Notes: generated by a model from the sequence alone, not told the origin. DNA of 64,000 nucleotides from Dioscorea cayenensis subsp. rotundata (GCF_009730915.1 NC_052486.1:23155589-23219588); one strand, 5' to 3'. Counted from the first letter of the stretch, positions 1 to 12,149 are shown. Numbers and translations are program-made.

Positions 1-1005
1 GCTCAAAACTACAAGAGCTAAGATTTGTGCCATCCAAGGCTGACACATCACATTTCATACACAACCATGGAGGAGTGATAATCTACATGTTAATCTATAT
101 AGATGATATTATTGTCACTAGTTCTTCAGGACAAGCAGTCGATGATTTTCTTAAACAACTTCATAAAGAGTTTGCCATCAAGGATCTTGGAGCATTACAT
201 TATTTTTCTGGGCATTGAGATGAAAAAAGAATCAAAGGGGCTATTGCTTACTCAAAGCAAATACATTACATGATTTGGTGCAGAAGGTAAATATGCTAAA
301 TTGCAAGCCCGGTCTCAACTCCTATGGCCATTTCTGAGAAGCTCTCAGTTTCAATAGGGGAACCTCTTACAGCTTCAGAAGCTACAAACTATCGTATTGT
401 TGTTGGGGCATTGCAATACCTACAATTGACAAGGCCAGATATATCCAATTATGTTAATAAGGTTTGTCAATTTCTACACAGCCCCACTAAAGTTCACTGG
501 ACAACAGTAAAAAAAATACCGAAGTATCTCAAAGGCATTTCTACTACTAGACTGCAAATCCAAAGGTCTACATCTACATTGCTTAGTGCATTTTCAGATG
601 CGGACTGGGCTGGAAGCATTGATGATTGAAGATCCACTGAAGGGTATGCTATTTTCTTTGGCTCAAACTTAATCTCATGGAGTTTAAGAAAACAAGCCAC
701 AGTTTAATTGTTGGAGATTAAAAGAGTTGGGAGTATTTCAGGTGAAGACACCGAGCCTTTGGTGTGACAATTTGGGAGCCACTTACCTATCGAAAAACCC
801 AGTTTTTCATGCACGGACAAAGCACATTAAGGTTGATTTCCATTTTGTCAGCGAAAGAGTGGCTCATAAATTGTTGGAGATAAGATTCATATCATCTCAA
901 GACCATGTATAGCTGACATCCTTACCAAACCATTAACGACTCGACAGTTTAAGGTTCACAAAGGCAATCTCAATCTAGTTCAAGTCGGTTGAGATTGAGG
1001 AAGGG
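1..1005 (+). mobile_element. Ty1/copia retrotransposon, decayed 3' end of pol (RT and RNase H)
   Basis: The region reads as the C-terminal part of a copia polyprotein in several broken frames. The reverse transcriptase active site YIDDIIV is at about 96-116, followed by a stretch like the family motif KDLG.LHYFLGIE that is broken near 215. A second open piece (324-629) has the copia block VVGALQYLQLTRPDI and the RNase H motif SDADWAGS, then stops. A third (727-910) has the LWCDN, HARTKHI and VDFHFVRE-like blocks that end copia pol, and ADILTKPL follows out of frame at about 914-937. At least three stops or frameshifts separate the parts, so the copy is dead. The 5' half lies outside the window. 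A purine-rich tract (about 991-1005) precedes the LTR. Confidence 0.9.
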
Positions 1006-1180
1006 TGTTAAAATTAGTCATTTGAAATCTTGAATTTGTTAAAGATAAGGATTCTGCATCTAGGTATAGGGATTAGGTTGCATGCACATCTTAATCTTAT
1101 CTTATCCATTCAGTTATATTCAAATCTATCTGTATTCTATACAAAACAATACTAATACAAGTGAAGGGATTCTAAACTTA
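1006..1180 (+). repeat. Putative 3' LTR of the copia element
   Basis: The sequence after the polypurine tract begins TGTTAAAATTAG, the expected position and TG start of a copia 3' LTR. The end is placed at about 1180 (…ACTTACCA) only by the CA rule and the typical short copia LTR length. The 5' LTR is outside the window, so neither the end nor a target duplication can be confirmed. Confidence 0.5.
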
Positions 1181-2185
1181 CCAACTATGAATTTTAACTG
1201 ATTAAAATAAATAAACATTAAATAAGGCAATACTTGCGCGTATGATTTTGTCTATAATGAATATATTGAATTTGGGGCTATATTTGGGAAGATGGGTTTT
1301 ATATGTTTTCTTGAGACAATGTTGCCTGTTCAAATAAGCAGATGTTTGTGCTGAATAAGGTGGACCTTGCAGATTGCTCTCTGACAAAGGTGCTTGCTTC
1401 TCTATGTTTGTGTTTTTTAGTGTTCTTTTGCATGTAGGATGTGTGCATTTTGACAAATCCAAGAGTGATGTTTTGAATATATGGACTGATACATGCAGAT
1501 GTGGTTGAGGTAATTCAAATGCCAAACCTTTATTTGCTATGGTAACAACTCCCAAAATGTATATAAGTAGATAACATAAATGAGGTAAATTGCTTTTGCT
1601 TTAATTTTACAAACATAACATGCTTGGGATTAATTTGGCCGGTCTCAAATTGAAAACTTGTGAATTATTCATTGGTGTTTGCAATTCTATTCATTTTTTA
1701 TAGGAAAATTTTCAACAATTTTTATTCAAGGTCAATTTAGGTGTAATACAATAGGGTGTAATGCCCAATAAATTTTTGACACATACAACAAAAAAATATT
1801 AAAATATAACAAATTTTTCATAATATTTTTCATCCTAATTATTTAACAAATATATTTTATCAAAATCAGCCACGGTACGTAAATTCCATGCACCAGATTG
1901 GAAAATTGTCTGATTGTTTAACTTAAAGTAACACGAGTATGTCACATTTTTTTAAAAAAACCCTCGAAAACATAGAAGTGCTTTAAAACGGCTTTTGGGC
2001 CCTTTGTATAAAAACAACTTACACTACAGTCATTTTACCGAAAACCCCCTGATATTAATATTTTGATCTTTGGGTTTTTCCGGCAAAAGTGTCATTGATG
2101 TGTCAAATTTTACCAAAAAACCCTCATCAACAAACATTATTTTTGAAATGTTTTGGGTGTTTTTGCAAAAATGACACAGAACAAC
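1181..2185. other. Intergenic, no recognised feature
   Basis: AT-rich sequence with no coding pattern I recognise. A 117-codon minus-strand open frame (1202-1555) has no motif, domain or splice context. The last 300 bases form the upstream region of the gene starting at 2253. Confidence 0.5.
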
Positions 2186-2190
2186 CCTTA

Positions 2191-2198
2191 TATAAATT
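2191..2198 (+). promoter_or_regulatory. TATA box of the gene at 2253
   Basis: TATAAATT lies about 60 bases upstream of an ATG in good context (ggccATGGat). The GC content also rises sharply from about 2210, as is usual at a plant transcription start. Confidence 0.5.
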
Positions 2199-2252
2199 AA
2201 CTTGGGGAGAATGTGCGCTCGCGGTTGCAGGGGTTCGAGAAGCACGAAGGCC

Positions 2253-4082
2253 ATGGATACCCCGGAGAAGCTTGTGAGCTTCGAAACTCTCATCACCGAC
2301 CTAGAGATCTCCCTCCAAGGTCAGCATATCTCCTCCCTCAACCTTTCTCCGATGACCCCGCCGCCCCCGCCGGTGAGACTGACGGAGCAAACCCATCAAG
2401 AATTAGGGTTTTCTTTGAATGATTTTCCATTAATCTCTTGTTTTATACGAGAATTTTTTTTTTATTTGAACCTTTGTTGTTGTTTTTTTCTTTTAGAGGT
2501 GTTATGGATTCTTTTGATTTTGATTTCAAATGGTGTTGATCGCGGTGATGATCGCTGGTCACCTCGTCTCATTTGGGAAATGAGGTATTTCCTTCAAAAC
2601 CATCAAGGATTTGGTATTATTTTAGCGTTCTTGGAGACCTAGACGCAGAGATCTCGCCGGAGAATGAGGCATCTCCGATCACGGATCTGGCCTCATTTCG
2701 GGCCGTCGGAGAGAGCATCTGGAACCTCACTGTGAGCTTCTTTTTCTAGGGTTTCTTTCTTTCTTTCTTTTTAAATAATCTCGGGGGTCCTTTATATTCA
2801 ATCTCTTCTTGGTGCATGAATGATTTGAAAGATTGATTTTAATTTCTTGTACAGAATGCTATCTATCCGATTCTGTTTCTTGGGTTTTTTAACAAGATAG
2901 TTTTTGATTTTTCATGGTTTAGGGGTTTTCTCTTTAATTATTAGACTTTGGATTTGTACCAAAATAAACCTAAAGAGAAATTTTAATGACAATTTCTTAA
3001 GCTGCTCAAGTGCCTTTTATGAGCATGATAAGTTTGTCAGGAAGCATTTGGAGGGGTGGGATCCTCAATATCTCACTCCGAATACTAACATTAATCTCAA
3101 TTGCTTTGATTGAAAAAAAGAAAAAAGGTTTGGTCCTATCTTATTTAATGAATGGTGACACAAACATTAGTCTTGGTTGCAGTTTATAAAGGTATTAGGT
3201 TTGGTGATATCTCATTTAGTTTATGGTGGCACAGGAATCAATATGAGTTGTGACTCAAATTTGTCAAAAAATACTAGGTTTGGTTATAACTTATTCAAAC
3301 AATGGAGATTTCTGAGTCCTTTTGAAAAAAATAGGTTCTTTAATTTTTATTTCATTGAGGAAAGTAGTAATTGGTAAGCAATGATGAAAGGTAAACCCCT
3401 TTCAAATTTATTGAATTGTGTCATAAAACAATATGCTCAATGCTGGCATGTTGTTGAAATTTTCATGTATCTACATGTGTAAGACTTTCTTTGTTTTGGT
3501 GAGTTATTAATAATGTATGAATGATGGATGCTTATGCACAGAGTTAATTTTCTGAGTGCAGAAAATTTTATTGATCTATTTGCATTTAGAATTTGGTTAC
3601 ATTGTGGTTTGCTATCATGAAATTAATCAAATGCTAGGCTTTTATTCACTAATTCTAAAAAAGATTTTGAGCAGACCCTTATATTCTTATACACCTATAG
3701 TAAGGGACCTACAGAAGCAGTGCACTGTTCTTATTGACTTGGGGAAATTTTATGTTATGATTTGAGTTATATGTCCTGTTCATTATCTGTGTTAATCTTT
3801 CCCTGAATATACTGAAGATTGGATGTTTGCGAGTTCTTCAGCCCCTCTAGATTATATCATAATTCATTTTCTATATAATAATCTGTGAAAGCAATTTTTC
3901 ATTCAAACTACTTTTTTTATCACATTAAGGACTATTTTATGCAACTGCAGATAAAATGGGTTCATATAGATACTGGGTGGGCATGTAAAAGATTTTCCGT
4001 GAAGAGGACAGTGCACACAATTGATGGGCATCTGCGGAAGTTTTGCATCCATCACAATGCTCTGCCTCCTGATGAAAGGACT
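2253..4082 (+). CDS. Unrecognised plant gene, 5' exons (partial or truncated)
   Basis: I do not recognise this protein. A start codon at 2253 in good context, behind a TATA box, opens MDTPEKLVSFETLITDLEIS. Two donors are plausible: 2319 (CAAG/GTCAGC) and 2372 (CCG/GTGAGA). The first joins in phase to 2643-2731 (acceptor CCTAG, donor ACT/GTGAGC), giving a second exon DAEISPENEASPITDLASF and onward. A further exon may begin at 2855 after TTGTACAG (NAIYPILFL). The best-looking exon is 3951-4082, between CTGCAG and ACT/GTAAGT: 44 codons starting IKWVHIDTGWACKRFSVKRT and ending LPPDERT. The reading frame is open across each proposed exon. No further exon is visible downstream, where repeats begin. 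It could be a live gene with TE-filled introns or a truncated duplicate. Confidence 0.45.
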
Positions 4083-4162
4083 GTAAGTTTGGTTTTTCTT
4101 TTCTGAGCGTAATTTGATTTTCATTATTAATCTTGTGATGTGTTCTTGTCCTCTTAAATACT

Positions 4163-4497
4163 TAGGTGTGTTTAGTTCTCCATATATTTGATTCTTAATC
4201 TAGGTGTAAGATGTTTATTCCTCCATATATTTGATGCTTAATCTAGATGTAAGGTATTAAGTCCGTATTTGTTGCGTAATTTAGGTGTAAGACACTCAGG
4301 CCATATATTTGATGCTTTGTCTAAGTATAAGATATTTAGACCATATATTTGATGCTTAATCTAGGTGTAAGACATTTAAACCGAATATTCGATGCTTAAT
4401 CTAGGTGTAAGACATTTAAGCCATATATTTTATGCTTAATCTAGGTGTAAGACTTAGGCTGTATATCGGATGCTTAATCTAGATGTAATATGTTTAG
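4163..4497 (+). repeat. Minisatellite, about eight units of about 41 bp
   Basis: Diverged tandem units share the core ATATTTGATGCTTAATCTAG followed by GTGTAAGACATTTA. They lie just after the last recognised exon of the preceding gene, probably within an intron or the 3' flank. Confidence 0.85.
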
Positions 4498-5340
4498 ACA
4501 AGGTCCAATAGACCAATCCTATTAATTAGCCCCATGTGGCAATAAGGTCTAAGATCAATGGTTCAGATGTAGATACTAGATAACCACACATACCTTTGTA
4601 TTTGATTTAGAGAATTATGTGATTATGGCTACTCACATACTACATATACATGGATACACACATATCTGACCACAAAGCATTTCTTTTTCATATTTATATA
4701 TAACGCCTTGTATTCCAACACAACAACACTCTCACACAGAGATGCATACATCTTATGCATACATCACTGCCTTGTCTTGATCTCTCCAACTACTGTACAC
4801 ACATACGGCATAAGTATCGTGATCTTTTATCTAATTTGACAGACAGACCCACGTTCATGTGTCATTGTCGGCTGTGTTACACGTGTGGAGTACAAATTAT
4901 GAACTTGCATAGGTACTCTGCATGTTATGTCTGGAAATGATAGTTAGAATAGATTTCCAAGGCAGGATAAGAGGTAAGAATTGATTACTAAGATAAGGTG
5001 GTGTAGAATAGAATGTGATAGCATAGTCTTGAGGTTCAGATGAAGGTGAAAGTAAGGTGCTTGAACCTGAGAGTGTATAAATAGTTTCTATGCTAGGAAA
5101 AGAGTGATTAGTTTTGGTTTCTGATATATATATATATATATATTGATTGTTGAATCAGAACCATTTATTGTTTTTTTGGACCAAAATGAATCAAGGAGCA
5201 ACAGTGGCATGTACACAGAATAGGTGTTGAGTAATGACAAATGATGGAGAGCAAAGTAGAAATTAGGCAAGAATGAATGTAAGGGCCAATTTTGGATGAG
5301 TCATTCTCTTTCTATTGGATCACTCCTTATTTTACAACTC
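4498..5340. other. Intergenic, no recognised gene
   Basis: Low-complexity AT-rich sequence with a short (TA)n at 5124-5143. No ORF with motif support. Confidence 0.5.
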
Positions 5341-5923
5341 ATTAGCCCCACAAAACGGAAATGGGAATGGATACGGTACGGGAATAAAAAATAAAAAAGA
5401 GTGTGATTGGAAGGATACATAGCTGGGAATGAAAATGCCCGAGAAAATAGAGTAAAATTTTTTTATACTGTTTGTACAAATAATTGGTAATCAAGTATAA
5501 TGATTCAAAAGTTGAGGGGGTTAATTGTGTTGGGTTTTTCACATTTATTGAAAATAAATTATATATAATGATAAATAATTTTTTATTTAAAAATATTTTG
5601 AATATTATTATTTATTTTAATTATTATAATTGATTATTTTGAATTAAATAATTTGCACATTGGTGAGTCCTATATTTATAAAATATTTTTAATATCATTA
5701 TTCACTTTAATTATTATAATTTTTATTTATTAAATAATTTTGAGGGGTTAAAATAGTTTTTTTAAACGGGAAGGATTAGGTATTTTCCCCAATAACGGGA
5801 GGAATGGGATTCTTTGGTTAGGGGAATGGGATTGTTCTTTTTCGGATGGGTACTCTTTCCTTTGACGTATACCCACGTTTGGGTATAATATTTGGGAATC
5901 ACCCGGTTCTCTTGAATGGGCTC

Positions 5924-5970
<47 letters not shown>

Positions 5971-6385
5971 GAGCTTGGGTATACATCAAAGCAATGGTGG
6001 CACCAAAGAGGAGGGGAAATGTGTATTCGAGCATGCACTTCCTTGACTGTTAAAATATCATTTTGTCCTCTAAAAAATTATTTAATAATAAATAAATTTT
6101 ATAATAATTTTACTAATTATAATAATTAAAGTGAATAATGATTTTCAGAATATTTTATACATGAAAAAATTATTTATCATTAACGGAGCTTACTGTTTTA
6201 TACATGATTTTAAGGGAATAAAAGAAAATTTTACCGTATTTTTTCTATTTTTTTTATTCCCAGTTTTGTGTCCTTAATATCAATTTTTAATTCTCAATTC
6301 TGTATCCTTTCAACTCAGCATTTTTCATTTCCTTTCTTACCCTTCATTCCCATCCTCATTCCGCAAATTAAATGGGCTGTAAGAT
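5341..6385. mobile_element. Probable non-autonomous DNA transposon with long imperfect inverted repeats
   Basis: The left part (ACGGAAATGGGAATGGATAC near 5355, then GGAAGGATACATAGCTGGGAA near 5410) recurs as its reverse complement on the right (near 6290-6375). An AT-rich inner block with TTTAATTATTATAATT (about 5610-5725) recurs inverted at about 6115-6135. The middle (5765-6010) has repeated GGAATGGGATT words and a (TA)n run at 5928-5968. The ends and a target duplication could not be fixed. Confidence 0.45.
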
Positions 6386-6894
6386 TGATAGAATGGGGTA
6401 TATGGTGATTTGCAGAGTATGATATACAACATAGTACTGGTATGAATCTAGTTATGGTGACGTAGATGTGTACATGAATATGCTGCCTTGGTTGGGACAG
6501 TAATACAAGAAGGTTTTATTAATCTCTTGGCATTTAAAATTTTAATGCAGGGTATTCTGAAAATATTAATTGTACTTTTGAATGGACTTGATTTTTATTA
6601 AGAAAAATTAGACATACTTACCATTAACGTCTAACTAATAGAAGAACCAACTTGAATTGGGAATACTTTTGGAAATTTACATACATTATATTTTAAGAAT
6701 GATATTTTGCATGTGACTGTGAGACTGGCTTTTTAATTGTTAAATTTAGGGCCTTACTTTTATTGTTGCTTCTTGTTCCTCTTTGGGGAAAAATAAAAAA
6801 GCCATGCTTTTTGCTCCCACCGCAAGATTTTGTTTGTTTTTATTTTTTTTTAAATGTTTGAGTTTTGCACATACAAGTTTTGTTCTATCACCAT

Positions 6895-7489
6895 TAGGGT
6901 TGTAAACGAGCCGAGCCGAGCCGAGCTTTGCTCTTGTTCAAGCTTGACTCGTTACTATTTAATCGAGTTTGAACTCGAGCCGAGCCTTCTTCGAGCTTCA
7001 TTTTTTATGTTCAAACTTGGCTTGTTACTATTTTAACCGAGCTCGAGCTCTAATCGAGCTTCATGCTCGAGCTCAACTTGTTAAGAAAATTTGAAGCTTA
7101 GACTTAGCTAGCTAACTTGATTAAGGCTTGACTATTTTTTTATATTTTTTTTTTTATTTAGTAAACTTATTTAATGAATCATTATCAAGTGTGACTCAAC
7201 TCGATTTGAGTTTGATTATATTAATGATTGTTACAAATAAAATTGTAAATGATACTATAAACGAGCTTTTAATTATATAATAAACGAGTTCTTCACAAGA
7301 TTTAATGAGCCGAGTTTGGTGGTGTTCAAGCTTGCTCAGTTTATCTTATGAGCTCATTTAATTTAATGAACTAGTTGACTCGAGCTTTTTAAATGAACTT
7401 AGCCTTCGAATAGTAATTTATAACCCTATATGTGTAACTCAAATTGACAATAATGACATAGTCACATATACACCTTAATATACATATAC

Positions 7490-7573
<84 letters not shown>

Positions 7574-7862
7574 TATATATATATACTATATAGCTATATA
7601 TATATATATATATATTTAAAACGAGCTCACAATCGAGCTTATGAAACGAGCTTGTTCATCGAGCTCGGGTCACGAGTCTGTGTCTCAGTGAGCCAAAAAC
7701 GCAGCCGAGCTTTTGGTCGCTCAAGCTTTGGCTTGTTTATTAATCGAGCTTGAAAATGATGTTCAAGCTCGACTGCTTACAGATATGAGCTAAACACGAA
7801 CGAGTCTTTATCGAGCCGAACACCAAGCTACTCACGAACGGCTCGACTCAAATACACCCCTA
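6895..7862. mobile_element. Non-autonomous hAT-type transposon (GAGC-rich family), 968 bp
   Basis: The element is bounded by a perfect 8-bp target duplication ATCACCAT (6887-6894 and 7863-7870). The termini are inverted: left TAGGGTTGTAAACGAGCC, right (reverse complement) TAGGGGTGTATTTGAGTC, matching at 18 of the first 23 positions. An 8-bp duplication and TAGGG ends are typical of the hAT superfamily. Both flanks inside the ends are packed with GAGC/GCTC words (CGAGCCGAGC, GAGCTCGAGC), as expected of subterminal transposase-binding repeats. The centre carries a (TA)n microsatellite (7494-7570). No transposase ORF is present. Confidence 0.85.
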
Positions 7863-7870
7863 ATCACCAT

Positions 7871-8180
7871 CTTTCATAACTCAATACACGGTCTATCCTA
7901 GGCGTTATCCCCAAAATCCTCAACACCCCCAGAAAATCCTCAATCACGGGAGAAATTTTTTTCAAAATTTAAATTCAAAAATTTTCAATTCTTATCCCTT
8001 CTTTTTTTTTTTGAATTAATTTTTTTAAAAAAAAAACTTCAAACCCCCTTTTTTTCCCTCTCTTTTATTCATTTTTTTTTAATATCTTATTATTTTTTTA
8101 TTTTAATAATAAATTCCTAATAGAATTAGGAATTAAAAGAAAATCATATAAACAAATATATAATGAATATATTATATTAT
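7871..8180. other. AT-rich intergenic sequence
   Basis: Homopolymer-rich sequence with C- and T-runs and no gene signal. Confidence 0.5.
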
Positions 8181-8860
8181 ATTGATTGTTTTAATAAATA
8201 ATTAATATATTATATTTTATTATAATAAATTAAGTATATAATAATTATATTAATTACTCATAATATTAATGATACCATAATTATATTTTATAAAATATTA
8301 AATAAAATATCAACTTTTTGAATGCTTCCTTTTGTAATCCACTCCATTACATATATTTTTAAATTTAATGTTTTAATTTTTGATTTTAGTATCATAAATG
8401 AATTATTTTTTAAAGGTATATGAAATGACTTTTACCTTGGGATTAATGCATCTTCATCATTTTCAAGATTAGTTTTTTTTTTAATGTTTCATTTTGTAAA
8501 ATTTTATATATTATATTATATTGATTGTTTTAATATATAATTAATATATTATATTTTTTATTATAATAAATTAAGTATATATTAATTATATTAATTACTT
8601 ATAATATTAATGATACCATAATTATATTTTATAAAATATTAAATAAAATATCAACTCTTTGAATGCTTCCTTTTGTAATATACTCCATTACATATATTTT
8701 TAAATTTAATGTTTTAATTTTTTATTTTAGTATCACAAATGAATTATTTTTTAAAGGTATATGAAATGACTTTTACCTTGGGATTAATGCATCTTCATCA
8801 TTTCCAAGATTAGCTTTTGTGAATGCTTCATTTTGTAAAATTTTAACAAATTAAGTATAT
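8181..8860 (+). repeat. Tandem duplication, unit about 339 bp
   Basis: The block starting ATTGATTGTTTTAATA at 8181 starts again at 8520 and continues with high identity, sharing for example TGAATGCTTCCTTTTGTAAT and GACTTTTACCTTGGGATTAA in the same order. A third, rearranged partial copy follows and includes the palindrome at 8881-8940. Confidence 0.85.
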
Positions 8861-8880
8861 ATTATTTATATTATTTATAT

Positions 8881-8940
8881 TAATTACACTATAATTGTAT
8901 TTTATAAAATATTAAATAAAATGCAATTATAGTGTAATTA
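8881..8940. repeat. 60-bp near-perfect palindrome
   Basis: Two 25-base arms (TAATTACACTATAATTGTAT and onward) are inverted copies with one mismatch, around a 10-base A/T loop. The structure could form a hairpin or cruciform. It lies in the third, disordered copy of the local repeat. Confidence 0.85.
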
Positions 8941-9169
8941 ATATTAGTAATATAATATATAATTAATATATTATATTATATTGATTGTATATGTAATTTA
9001 CCAAATTTACGGTATTTGGAGAATTTCTTTTTGAAAAAAAAATCATTTGATAAATATTTCTAATGGATAGTGTTACTTTTGTAATTACAATAAAAGAGCC
9101 CCTGTAGCATATTTGTTATTTTCAAGAAGTGGAGGCGCAGACGTATCTTTTGCTCCCCAAGCTTTATAG

Positions 9170-9310
9170 GGCAACTTTAATGGGGGGCTTCATGAGCTCA
9201 TTGAGCGCTCAATCATGGAAGCCCCCAATTAGGAGAGCTCAGTGGCTGCTGAGCTCAGCAGCTGCTGAGCTCAGTGGCTGCTGAGCGTTTAATGGTGGGA
9301 CCCTTGTTTT
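9170..9310. repeat. Palindromic GCTGAGCTCAG repeat cluster
   Basis: Between about 9235 and 9285 the words GAGCTCAGTGGCTGCT and GAGCTCAGCAGCTGCT alternate, each partly self-complementary. GAGCTCATTGAGCGCTCA precedes them. The arrangement resembles the subterminal part of a DNA transposon, but no matching far end was found. The following sequence to about 10010 is AT-rich without gene signal. Confidence 0.6.
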
Positions 9311-10377
9311 TTTTTCAAACAAAATATATTTTAATCAATCAAACCGTTGTTTCATCCTATCTTTTAATATTTTTTTATTAACTTTAAAATGCAACTGGCT
9401 CTTTTTTTAATTTTTTTAGTATTTTTTAATTTAAATAAGTTGTTTTTTGTTTCTTGATGATCTTGATAAATTATTTTTTATTTATTCACTTCATAAATTA
9501 ATTGTTTTTTCTCAAAATAATATAGAATATTTTAAATATAATTTTATAATATTTTAAATATTTATTTTTGCTTTTTCGGTGCTCTTAGCTCCTTCACTAA
9601 AAGTATGTCGGACGATCCTTTTAGCTTTGTGGATGTGGCCCTCCTCGATCTCTTTTTCCTTTATGTGGGTCTGTGCCTCGACACATCGCTAGTCAGTCTC
9701 GCAGCCTACTCTACATTTCACGAGTTGCCTCACTTTACCTTTTGCTTCGCTTTATCGTTAAAAGGCTTTGGCTCTTTATGCTTGTAAAATCTCCAGCTTT
9801 TTGACTTATAAAACTCATCAAGTCTTCGACTTCTTAGTGTCTTGAAACTCGCAGCTTTCATTTGTCGCTTACATGAGACATTTAGGTCTTGACTCTTCAA
9901 TACTTTTGAGCCTTGACCATTGGATTCTTTAAGTTATGACCCTCAACATGGTTAGGTCATTAACTTGATAATTTTGATTTGTTTTTAAAATGAATCTCAA
10001 ACTTTTTTTTTGAAAGAGACCTCATAATGGGTTTCAAGAAAATTTTTGCTAACTTAACTTTTTCAATGAATGTTGACGAGAGATATTTTTCTTCTTTTTT
10101 TTTGAAAATTTTCATTCATTCATTTTTTTCATTCATCATCAATGTGAAACTTTAATTTTTACTCTTCCTTTCATTTCAAAAAGATACCCTCTCTCTTCAC
10201 TCCAACGAGAGTCAACTCTTCTCTAACGAGTGTTGACAAGAGATATTTTTTTGTGAACTCTTCATTTCTTCTTTCTACTTTTTCCTTCCACTTCAAGAAA
10301 TTTTTTTACTCTTCTTTTTCATTTCACATTTTCCATTTACTCTAATGAGTGTCAAAAAGACCTCAAAGTGAGCTTGA

Positions 10378-10688
10378 AGAGAGGATTTGATAATGGAAAA
10401 ATTTCTCTTTACCGCAAGAATGTTAAAACTTCAAAGTGGAATGAGAGAAATTCATAAAAATTTCTCGTTACCCCAAGAAAGTCAAGACTTCAATGCGGAA
10501 TGAGAGAAATTTCTAGAAAATTTCAGCTACCCCCAAGAAAGTCAAGACTTCAGGCGGAACGAGAGAAATTTCATAGAAATTTCGTTACTCCCAAAAAGTC
10601 AAGACTTCATGAAACGAGAGAAATTTCATAGAAATTCTCGTTACCCCAAAAAAGTCAAAACTTCATGGTGGAATGAGAGAAATTTCAT
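10378..10688 (+). repeat. Minisatellite, about five units of 56-60 bp
   Basis: Units begin GGAATGAGAGAAATTTCATA and contain CAAGAAAGTCAAGACTTCA. Clear unit starts lie near 10439, 10497, 10555, 10612 and 10669, with a diverged unit before them. The array is interrupted by the hAT element at 10689, and its next few bases resume at 11735. Confidence 0.85.
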
Positions 10689-11455
10689 TAGCGATGGCAA
10701 CGGGTAGGGTATGGGTAGGGTATGCCAAAAACCCTCACCCTGCACCAGTAACCCCCTACCCCATACCCAGTACTCTTACCCGTAGCCTTTTCGGGGTAAA
10801 AAATCATACCCTCATTCTCCTTACTGCAGGTACGGGTATACCCAGCAGTACCAGCTACCCGTTGTTCAAATTATCGAATTAAATTTAAATAATAATAAAA
10901 AAATAAATTAATTATACATTATATTACAATCTTTAAACACATCCATAAATTCAAAATTACAAAGTTGATATATATTTCGCTTATCTTAAATTATATAATC
11001 ACATAAAAATGACGCTCTATTTAGTGACTCAATGGTAACTCTACCTTTTTGTTTTTGTTCATGTTTAACCATCTTGGTTTTTTTGTTTAAAAATTTTTTC
11101 ATATATCTACTATTTATATTTTTATATAGCTTCAAATTTTTATAAATATCTAGTAATAATATCTAGTAATATTTTTGTTCTCATAGGTTATATCCAATTG
11201 ATTTTTTATTAGTATCTTATTTTTTTCATGATGTTCTTATAATTTTTTTATATTTGTTTATTTTTAATTTAATTATGATTCTTAATATATATCTAAAAAT
11301 TCAATTTTTGATAATATTATCAAATATAAATATAGAAATTAAATAAAAATTTAAAAATAATATATTAAGAGAAAATTTGAAGTATTATTTTCAAATTAAT
11401 CACTATGAAAAATAGATATTGAGTAAATTGTGAGTAAATGTTTAGTTTTTATAAA

Positions 11456-11516
<61 letters not shown>

Positions 11517-11734
11517 GGTAAGGGTACGGGTACGGGTTTTACCCAAACCCTCTTCAACGGGTAAGGGTAAGGGTAAGGGCATGCGGGTAGGGTGAGGGCA
11601 TACCTTTACCTCGACCCGCACTCAGCTTAAAAACTATCTCAGACATTGCAGACCGGCCAAAGAGGGTAATACCCTCTTTGACCCGCACGGTACTGTGCAT
11701 ATACCTGTCGAGAAAGTACAAATTGCCATCTCTA
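10689..11734 (+). mobile_element. Non-autonomous hAT-type transposon (GGGTA-rich family), copy 1, 1046 bp
   Basis: The element is flanked by a perfect 8-bp duplication AATTTCAT (10681-10688 and 11735-11742). Inverted ends are TAGCGATGGCAA (left) and TAGAGATGGCAA (right, reverse complement), 11 of 12 matching. The outer 150 bases on each side are dense in GGGTA/TACCC words, the middle is AT-rich with (TA)n at 11461-11510, and no transposase is encoded. A second, inverted copy lies at 37266-38271. End motif, 8-bp duplication and subterminal repeats point to hAT. Confidence 0.87.
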
Positions 11735-11794
11735 AATTTCATAAGATTTTTCTAGAGGAGGCCCTGCAAAGAAAATTACCAAAGTACCCCCACT

Positions 11795-12000
11795 CAAATT
11801 CATCCTTCATTCATTCATTTTTTTTCCCTTAATTTTTCCTTCTCTTTTTTCTTCTCATTTTTTTATCTCTTCTCTTTTTACTCCTCCTTTCTCCATTCAT
11901 TTTTTTTATTTTCCCTCTTCTCTCTTTTTTTCTCATCCTTCATTTTACCCTTCATTTTTTTTTTTTCACTCATTCTTCATTTTTTTCATTTTTTTCATTC
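11795..12000 (+). repeat. Pyrimidine-rich tract
   Basis: About 200 bases are almost entirely C and T on this strand, with TTCATT words and T-runs. No coding or splice signal explains it. Confidence 0.75.
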
Positions 12001-12008
12001 ACCCTACA

Positions 12009-12130
12009 CATTAGGGTTTAGGGTTTCAGGTTTAGGGTTTAGTGTTAAGTGTTAAGTGTTTAGGGTTTATGGTTTAGAGTTTGGGGTTTGGGGTTTAGTG
12101 TTTAGGGTTTTGGGTTTTGGGTCTAGGGTA
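12009..12130 (+). repeat. Interstitial telomere-like (TTTAGGG) repeats
   Basis: The plant telomere unit TTTAGGG occurs repeatedly (for example near 12012, 12030, 12058 and 12100) with variants GTTTAGTG and GTTTTGGG. The array is short and degenerate, so it is an internal relic, not a chromosome end. Confidence 0.8.
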
Positions 12131-12149
12131 TATTAATAATAATTAAAAG

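Noticed and set aside
1202..1555. 117-codon minus-strand open frame
   Set aside because: No motif, no promoter or splice context, and composition like its flanks.
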